From the NCBI GenBank assembly GCA_949358305.1, contig OX442317.1, forward strand, positions 8,808,186 to 8,872,185: a stretch of 64,000 nucleotides of DNA, read 5' to 3'. A model generated the notes under the pieces. It had not been told where the DNA came from, did not search any database, and worked only from the letters and a program-made list of their open reading frames with translations. The DNA comes from Strigamia acuminata. Lineage: Eukaryota > Arthropoda > Chilopoda > Geophilomorpha > Linotaeniidae. The stretch's first letter is position 1, and each line of letters begins with the position of its first letter. A program made the position numbers and the translations under genes. Of this stretch, positions 45,669 to 54,700 are shown in pieces.

Positions 45669-46717
45669 ATGGATTCAAATTTGTAAAAACAATGTACGGA
45701 ATGTTTTTAAAATATTTGAATACATTAATTTGATTTTCATTTGTTGTTTTTTTTATATATATATTATGTATATATATATATTAATAATCGCAGGAATAAG
45801 GTAAGCGAAACTTTTTATTATTATAATTCACATTTTTGAATGTCGTACATAAAAGAAATGCATTGTTTTTAGGTAGAAATGCATTTTTTTAAAGTAGAAA
45901 TGCATTTATTAGGTAGAAGAATGAGAGTATCGAGTTGAATTATATGTTTGATAGTCGGAATAACTTGTTAATTCCATACAAGGTGCTTGCAGGGGAAGCA
46001 CCCCCGAAGGGCATTTAAACGTGTAAAAGGAGGCAAGTGGACGACTAAACCACTTGAAAGCAAAACAAACTAATACCATCAGATTTGAATAAAGCAATTA
46101 TTTTGCATTTAATATAACCCAAAATTTCATATATTCAGTTTAGCTACAAATCCAGATTTTCAAAACTTGAACAAAATCATTTCGCAAGTTTAGAAAGATG
46201 TAATGTTAAATTGTTGATTGTGTTACTTGGGGTTGGGTCAATGCATTCCTCAACCAATCACAGCGCATCTTGAAAATAATATGTTCACGTCGGGCAGGAA
46301 CGTAACCTTGTACGTTTGTCGACAGCATGTCGGCAATCCAGTATTCAAAAAATAAGTGTTGAGAATTGTGCAAACAAACATATTGACGTCAAGTTACATT
46401 TTCTTTGCAACTGGCACGAAAGGGACGTTCAACATTAAATACAGCTGATTTACTAACCAAATGGCTATCCCGAACAAATTTAGATAACTTATGCGAGCAT
46501 ATTTTTGCTGTAACTAAATCATCAGAGAAATGGGGATTTGTTGGCTTGCTAGCCTGCTTGGTGTCCAATCATTTAGTCATCCTAAATTAGGTGTTTTTGA
46601 ATTAACTTAATATGTGTGCAAGTATTACAATTATCATTGTATCAGTGTGAATAGACATTAATCCCCTTTGATTAGTGCTCTAACGTTATTTGCCTTTAGC
46701 GTGTGTTCAAAAAAACT
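45669..46717. other. Intergenic, no gene seen
   Basis: AT-rich 3' flank of the MAIP1-like gene, with an AT microsatellite near 45755-45785 and no convincing coding or RNA feature. Confidence 0.55.
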
Positions 46718-47497
46718 GGACCCTCACTCTATGCTGGTAATTGAAATTGTGAATAATTTTGTATTTTGCCACTAGGTGAAACACCAGCCATCAACAGGTG
46801 ATAATTCTTGTATAATACTTGTATAGCAGACAAGGATATACCAGTATCCTGATCATGTCTGGTGTTTAACCTAGTGGCAAAATACAAAATTACTCACAAT
46901 TTCAATTGCCAGCCTACCGTCTTCCCTCGAACATAACGTCATGACGTTGTGTTCGAATACAACGACACCTGACGTTGTATTCGAACACAACGTCATGACG
47001 TTGTATTGTGTTTTTTTAGTACAACTTCTGAAAAATCACAATTTTGTTGTAAAACTTCTGAAAAATCAGAAATTTTTTAAAATTTCTGAAAAATCAGAAA
47101 TTTTTTGTAAAATTTCTGAAAAATTAGAAATTGGTATTGTAATTTTGAAAAAAAAAATTTGATTTGAAATTTCAAGTTCAAAATATACAGTACGTTTTCA
47201 ATTCGTGTCCAATTCTTGTCCAATTCGTGTCCAATTCTTGTCCAATTCGTGTCCAATTCGTGTTCAATTCATTTTCAATTCAATGCTTCCTGTAAAAAGC
47301 GCACCCCGCAACGCTTCTCAAATATAACTCGAATATAACGTTATGACGTTGTATTCGAATACAACGTCATGACGTTATATTGGAAGTGACGTTATATTCG
47401 AAAAATCGCTAAAACTTTCAAAAACAGCGATTTTCGAAAAAACTTGAATATAACGTCATGACGTTATGTTCGAGGGAAGACGGTAGAGTGAGGGTCC
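46718..47497. mobile_element. Palindromic element carrying a second TA element in one end
   Basis: Outer arms run from GGACCCTCACTCTATGCTGG (46718) through AATTTTGTATTTTGCCACTA. They return as TAGTGGCAAAATACAAAATT ... CCAGCC and, after the insertion, GAGTGAGGGTCC. The insertion 46917-47483 splits the right arm, so it is the younger event. Confidence 0.82.
46917..47483. mobile_element. TA element made of AACGTCATGACGTT palindromes (567 bp)
   Basis: TA|CCGTCTTCCCTCGAACATAA and TTATGTTCGAGGGAAGACGG|TA are exact complements. The interior repeats the self-complementary word AACGTCATGACGTT and TTCGAATACAACG several times, then has A/T-rich AATTCGTGTCC and AATTCTGAAAAATCAG repeats. There is no coding region. 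The uninserted TA is preserved in the opposite arm of the host element (46717-46737). Confidence 0.85.
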
Positions 47498-47908
47498 GGT
47501 CCAAACTGTCTTTCCTCTCCCCCTAGAAAAGTTCCTGGATCTACCTTTATTGCATCACAATGATTGTGGCGCTCGGGCGACTAACAAGGAGAGGGCAGGA
47601 GTGTGTCCCTCACAATTGTTTAATTTTTGTCAAAATAAAGTATTGTTATTATCTAAACAGTCAATATTTTCATTATTTAAATGCAACGCTCTTTCACATT
47701 GTTACAAACAGTCAAAACACACAGGATTCCTTACTGTGTGTTAAAACACCATTTTTTGATTTTTTGAGTAAAAAGGTCAAGTGTAGCACATTTGGTGATT
47801 AGCCTGTTCAAACCTTACTCTGGAACCCAGGTAATTTAATATCACATGACATATGACATCACAACTTTGTTCACCAACATGACTGCCTGCATGAAGCAGC
47901 AATTGTGT

Positions 47909-47980
47909 GTCGTGGTGGCTCAGTGGTTAAGGCAATGACCCAGGAATCTTTCCACACAGGTTCAAACCCTGTTGTCTGTG
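47909..47980 (+). ncRNA. tRNA-like (SINE-head) sequence, left arm
   Basis: Contains an A-box-like TGGCTCAGTGG and a B-box-like GGTTCAAACCC at the spacing of a serine/leucine-type tRNA. The T arm is a perfect 5-bp stem (ACAGG/CCTGT), and a D stem with one wobble can form. The acceptor stem does not pair, so this is a tRNA-derived promoter region as in SINEs, not a working tRNA gene. Confidence 0.6.
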
Positions 47981-48152
47981 AAAATTTTTACTTTTATTTT
48001 TTATTTATTTTTAGCAGTAAAGTTAATGTTTGTTATTTTATATATGTTAAAAAATTAAAATTAATTATATTAAAATTTTTTAAAAACAAATATAAAATAA
48101 CAAACATTAACTTTACTGCGAAAAATAAATGAAAAATAAAAGTAAAAATTTT

Positions 48153-48224
48153 CACAGACAACAGGGTTTGAACCTGTGTGGAAAGATTCCGGGGTCATTG
48201 TCTTAACCACTGAGCCACCACAAC
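48153..48224 (-). ncRNA. tRNA-like (SINE-head) sequence, right arm
   Basis: Mirror copy of the sequence at 47909-47980 on the minus strand, with the same A box (complement of CCACTGAGCCA) and B box (complement of GGGTTTGAACC). Both internal promoters would transcribe toward the palindrome centre. Confidence 0.58.
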
Positions 48225-48750
48225 ACACTATTGCTGCTTCATACAGGCAGTCATGTTGGTGAACAAAGTTGTGATGTCATATGTCATGTGATATTAAATT
48301 ACCTGGGTTCCAGAGTAAGGTTTGAACAGGCTAATCACCAAATGTAGTGCTACACTTGACCTTTTTACTCAAAAAATCAAAAAATGGTGTTTTAACACAC
48401 AGTAAGGAATCCTGTGTGTTTTGACTGTTTGTAACAATGTGAAAGAGCGTTGCATTTAAATAATGAAAATATTGACTGTTTAGATAATAACAATACTTTA
48501 TTTTGACAAAAATTAAACAATTGTGAGGGACACACTCCTGTCCTCTCCTTGTAAGAACTTACTGTGATGCAATCAATCGAGCTATGTATTTCCTGCTCAC
48601 AGTTCTTTATTTAATATGTAACATTTAATATTTAATATTATTAATTGGAGTCATGAGCAAATTCTGCTCGACTACTTACAATGATAGCAAATTAAATGAA
48701 TTTATTAATGATTAGTAATTGATATAATTTAATTTATATTTCTAACTGTC

Positions 48751-51700
48751 CTACAGTAGGATTAACTTTGCTAATTCCATAAAAGGTGCTTCAATTGATA
48801 AATAAATAAAGATTGCTGCCAAATAAGTGAAAATTGCGATGGGGATAAATGATGTAATCTAAAAACCAAAATTAAAATAAGTAAAAAATAAAAGAAAAAA
48901 AATGAGAGAAAAACAAACGTCAACGTACAATCAGAAATTGTGAATAATGTTGGTTTTCATCAGAATTAAAAAAATACAGGGCAATTATAATCCTTTGAAG
49001 CAAGAAGGCGCAGTACGTCAAACGACTAAGCGGTTTCCAAAAAGACAGCGATAAAAAGCTGTTGACTAAACCTAAAAGAAAAAAACAATAGTTTACTTCG
49101 GATGGAAAAGAAAATATTTTTTAAACATTCAAATCATACCCCCGAATCCGTTGCAACACGCAAAAATCATCCACGCCACAGCGAGAGACCAAGTCGTTCC
49201 CGCCAAGGCAAAGTATAACGAGCTGACGGTTTGTGTTAGGTCAGCGTGATAAACTCCGAACAAAACACTGGAACTCAACCCTGCAGCAACTAACCAACCC
49301 AAAATGACGAGTCTCTATAAAAAACAACAAATCACGGCTACTATACTCCGAACTGATACAACGTGGTCCTAACTCCTATTGGTTGAGCTGGATTACGCCT
49401 AACTGTGTACTGTGCTCTACTACGTGGAAAAGTAGTTCTGTTTATTTTCAATGAATTTCAGTGTGAAAAGTGATTAGAATAATGGATTTTATTTATTTGG
49501 TAATAAAATATTTATTTTATTTGCTAAAATAAGCTTTTCCCCCTTTTATTCAATCAAACAATGTTTGTTGTTTGTTGGGTTCTTTTGGCAGGTAAACAAA
49601 GGTTTAGTTTTTTATTGGTTGTTTTGCCTAGTGTTATGGGCTACTTTTTTGTGCCACTACACCAGTGAGACGGCTCAACCAATAGGAGTTAGGACCACGT
49701 TGTATCGGTTTGGAGTATAAATTAAGTTATCAAATAAATAAATAGATTAATTATACTTTATTGATGGTAGCTTGAGATTTTCTTTGCGCTAATAAACAGC
49801 CACACGCCATTCCAATGACAAAAGGAGCAATCCGACTGTAGGGTTTATCATAGACTGATTCTTCTGGGACATTTCTCCTGGTAGTTAAAAGACCCAAAAT
49901 ATAGATAATTCAATTTATCGTAGCGTATTCCGCTCAGACATGTGTTTTTCAATTTCATTTTTGTTTTCACTATTACATTTGGCAACGGAAATATTGTTTA
50001 GGCCTGTAATTTTAATGACTTTTGAAATGCAAACTATACTCTGCTCCAGAGTGAAATGAAATACTGGTGTAAACAAATTAAATACTGCTTGTTAACCTTG
50101 AAGCGATTTTCCCTACTGATAATTCTAAATTGTTGTAAGTTGTGAGTGCACCAACAGTAATCCAATGAGTAAGGATAAAACATCCAGCAATGACTGAAGC
50201 AATAATTTTATATCTAATAAAAACAAAATTGTTTAATTGTATTTTACTTATATCCAAAATAATTACTGACTTGTACAGAAATATTAAAATAAGTGGACTT
50301 ATGATATGCAACTGCATATCAAGAGCTAGATACCACGACTGCGACATGCACTATATAAAGTAAAAATGACGGTGAAAAGCTTAGCATTGAAAATACCCTG
50401 GAAAATACTGTAGTTATAACGTTAACGCATTCAAACTTAGTTTGTACAGTATAACGTGAGTTTAAATTGGTTTAGACAAATCTGCTTGAATGCAATAAGT
50501 TTAAAACCTCGTTTTTACTTCAGGATACAGTCGAACCTCGTTATAACGAATAGGATAGGATGTATTTTTTGTTATAACGAATACTTAAACCGCTTGGTTA
50601 AATAAATTTGATGTAACAAACATTTATTATAATGAACCGACTTCTCGGGTCCCTTGTGATTCGTTTTAACGCGGCTCAACTGTATAACATTTCCATATCC
50701 TGATGCACTACAAAATTGGCCTTTTTGCCATTGGCCGAGTCTCATTACTTCTAACTGTATACTGTGTACTACCACCAGTAAAAGTTGTTTTATGTTTTTT
50801 TAAATTTTTGTGATTATTATAATGATTAAAATGATACAATTTTAATTGTATTTTATAAAAAAAATGTTTTTTACATTTATAAAATATAGTTTTATGCTGT
50901 TTTTATTTCAACATAAGTGTTTGTTTATTGATTGCGTTGTCAGGAAAGCAAACAATTTCTTAACAATAGGTAATCGATTACAATGTCTGCACATCAAATG
51001 CAATTCTGGTGTTTGGGTCTATTTTTTGTATCACTGCACAAGTGAAATGCCTCGGCCAATGGGAGAAAGGACCAATTTGTAGTGCATCAGAGTATAAGTC
51101 ATATTTTTCTAAAGCAAAAATTTTACTTACGTCAAAGGGAATATTTTTAAAATTGTTTATGTACACAAGATGAGTCCACCAATGTCCAGCGCAATTTGAA
51201 TTCAAAGTTAGATACCAGAATGGACCACTACTGTAGTACGGATGTAAAGTAGTTTGAAAAATAATAAGGACTACTGCATAAACAGGTGTAAGTCTAAATC
51301 AATATAAGATTAGTGGCATTTAACAGCAGTTCTGTGTACTACATTAGTTGTTCACCTCAAGTAGCGTTGTAAATAAAACTTTGGTATCCACAACAAATTT
51401 CCGTCTCTTCCTTTCAGCTGTTTAAAATGAGAGAGTGTCAAGACGACACCACTAAAACAAAGTGTGGAATGAATTTCACATCATATGTATTCAAAATATT
51501 CAAAATATTTTACCTTAAAACAAGGAACGTGTCAACCGAAACGAATCCTAGTACGGTAGTTGCAAAGTTCAACAAGTTATTAGCAAATGCATCTAAGCCA
51601 ACCATAAAATTATCCACTGAAAGATAAATATTTAGTGTTTTCATTACTAGATTGTGAAGTTGAGAGGTTTTAAAATCTTTTTCTCATTTCAATTTCAGTA

Positions 51701-54700
51701 TTAGCAGAGCAGTACAACAACGATAAAAATCCCCCATTGTCTGCTTCATAATGAATGCCGGAAGCATATTGGCAGAACATACCTGATTTTGGCAACAACA
51801 ATGCACCAGGAGTGACTGATGATTCAGTAACTTGAAAATCATAATTTTGCTTGCTAGTTTCATTTGGTTTACTGTGTTTTGCTTTGTGTGACTCAATTAG
51901 GTTAAAGTTAGGTTAGGTCAGGTTGGATGGTGATTTTCAAGTTATTGAGTCATTAGTTACTCCTGGCCACGGTTGTTGCCGAAATCGGGTATGTTCTGCC
52001 AATATGCTACCGGAAGGTGCATTCCAAAACATTCCAATGAGAGATAAAGATGTTTTGAAATGCACCGAGATAAAAACATGAATTTTAAATAGTTACCTGC
52101 TCCTGGCATTCCCAAACCAACTATAATGTGCCCGTAAATAATGGTGAGCATAGCAAGTACACGAATACCGTCCAAACATTTCAAACTATCCATTTGTGAG
52201 TGACAATTAAACAGTTTTGCACTATTTGCCAAAATCGAAAAGCAAAGGAGAACTTTACGACAAGCGCCTATAATCAAAATGAAATGAAATGCATAAAACT
52301 GAACTACACAAATATATTTTTAGTTACCGGGCTGTTTTTTAACTTCAGAATTATCTTCCTGAGTTTGCAGCAGTTTTTCACTTTCAATTTCAAATGGTGC
52401 TAGTCCATTTGCTAGTGATTGTTTATTTATCCCATTTTGTACAGTTGAATTAAATGAATGCAGATACATGTCGCACAAAGTTCCAATCAGAATTATTGTG
52501 AGTATCAATAAGCAAAACGTTCTGCAAGTATAAAAGTAGTACTATCACCATTGATGGGAGTTAGTATCACCACTGCTTTCTGTAGGCTTGACTATACTCT
52601 TGTTCGAGTCAACAGAGTCCTTTCTCCCATTGGCTGAGCCTCATTACTCCTAACTCCAGACTATATACTACCACTAGGAGAAGTAGTTTTTATTTTTATT
52701 TATTTTTTAGATTTTTAGATTTTTAGATATAATTTTAATTGTATTTTATTATAAAATGTTATTTCCATTTAGGAAATAAAGTTTTATGCACTTTTTAATT
52801 TAAAAATCATGTTTGTTCTGTTTGTTGGTTGCTTTGTCAGGAAAGCAAACAAATTCTTAACAATAGGTAATCGATTGATTACAATGTCTGTACATTGTAA
52901 TGCAATTCTGGTGTTTGGATCGATTTTTTTGGATCACTGCACCAGTAAAATGGCTCGGCCAATGGGAGAAAGGACTCTTTTGACTTGAACAAAAGTATAG
53001 ATTGATTATGTGGGATTTATTTCTATTATTATCATAAGATTTATTTTATTTCTATAGGATTTTCACAGGATTTTCCTATTTAATATTGGATTTCAAAGGT
53101 GGATTTGACTGTTTGACTATATGCAACACAATAATTTTGTTCTAGTGGTGTCAAATTATGGTTGCAACAAATTTAATAATAGTTGTGACAACAAAACTGT
53201 TTTTATATGCGGTTTGTTACGCTGCTAGGACCCCATGTAACAGAATGCATATTGATAACAAGTAAAGAGTACAATTTAACGCCTTACATAGCGATAAGGG
53301 CAGCTGTGTCCTTCCAAATGTTAGGATATGAATTACAGTGACTGGATATTTTCACATACTCCTTAAGATTTTGGATATCTGAAATATACGACAAATTTAC
53401 TACAAATACAGGGTATTTCAATTCAGATTTTGTACAGTTACACCATCGTTTCAACACTTACAAGGAGACCGCAATTGTTTAAATTTTTTTTAAATAATAG
53501 AGAGTTTGCGGCAGGTACTTTTCCCTTAAATTTATGACATTTTTTACACTATATGTAGTGTGTTTTAAGTTGTCGTTATAAAATCGGAGTTAATCTTAAG
53601 CATGTCACGTGATTACCGAAACTACCGGGTGGCCCACATAAAAGCGGCCCGACAATGCACGTAGGCTTACGAAGGGTGACTCAAAAAATGTATACATGCA
53701 CAAAATTAAATATACATTAATCATTAGCTGTGGGCAGTGTTGTTTAATTAACGTTTCTAGTGCAGTTTTTTCCGCTCTTTCGTTTGGTGTTTAGTTTTGA
53801 ACGATTCGAGATTTCGTTCTCGAGATATTTGCATTTTTTATCAATTTTTGTCCGAATTTTCTAAATTAGATGGCACTAGTCAACTTGAATTTTAGATTTT
53901 GTGGTAATTTTGTGGATTTCTTTAGCAGTACCGGTACCGGTACAGGTACACAGTACTTATAAAAAAAATACCGCAATTTGGGACTAGTAATTGGTACCTG
54001 TAACACTTTTTTGGTACCAAACAACTTTACTTTAGCAAAATCTCAAAAAATGTAGCAAAATCTCACAAAATCAAGCACAATCTTACAAAATCTTACAAAA
54101 TCAAGCACAATCTTACAAAATCTCACAAAATCAAGCACAATCTTACAAAATCTCACAAAATCAAGCACAATCTCACAAAATCTTACAAAATCAAGCAACT
54201 GGTAATCTGAAGAAATCCATAAAAGTACCATTGAAGAGATTCAAAAAGTACCACAAAATTCAGGAATGACTAGTGCAATCAAACTTGGTGAATCCGGACA
54301 ATAATTGATTAAAATCGCAAATATCTTGAGAACAAAAGCTCGGATCGTTAAAAACTAAACACCAAATGAATGAGCGGAAAAAACTGCACTATACTCTTTC
54401 CGCACTCAAGAGGAGCCCTGGAAGCTGGGCTCCCATTGGCCCTATTTAATTACTCAGAACTGCAGTTGAACTACTACTAGGAAAAGTAGTTCCTTATAAT
54501 TTTTAGTCTATTCGTGAATAATTGTGGTTGAAATGAATTGATTGTTATTATGTAATAAAATGTTTTTTCTATCTTTAAAATAAAGTTTTATGTTTTTTTT
54601 AGTTAAAACGAATTTCTTTTCATTTTATTGCTTGCTGTGTCTGGAGAGCACATGTTATTTTAGCCGATCTATTACAATGTCTGTACGCCATCACAAGTCT

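Larger units (their letters stand above)
47584..48551. mobile_element. Palindrome of about 970 bp with tRNA-like sequences in both arms
   Basis: The left arm (47584-48045) is repeated in reverse complement at 48083-48551 at about 95 percent identity, separated by an AT-rich loop of about 40 bp. Each arm holds a tRNA-like module, an ATG-free region and an end beginning ACAAGGAGAGG. A shorter palindrome at 55296-55655 shares the outer modules (CTAAACAGTCAATA, TTTTTTGAGTAAAAAGG, TTGGTGA) but has a different centre. It is intergenic between MAIP1 and the NRF-like gene. Confidence 0.92.

Noticed and set aside
47909-47980. Functional tRNA gene
   Set aside because: The acceptor stem does not pair and the anticodon arm is irregular; better seen as a tRNA-derived SINE head.
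54043-54231. Frame with repeated VRFCKIVLDF peptide
   Set aside because: Translation of a 30-bp minisatellite within a transposon spacer.
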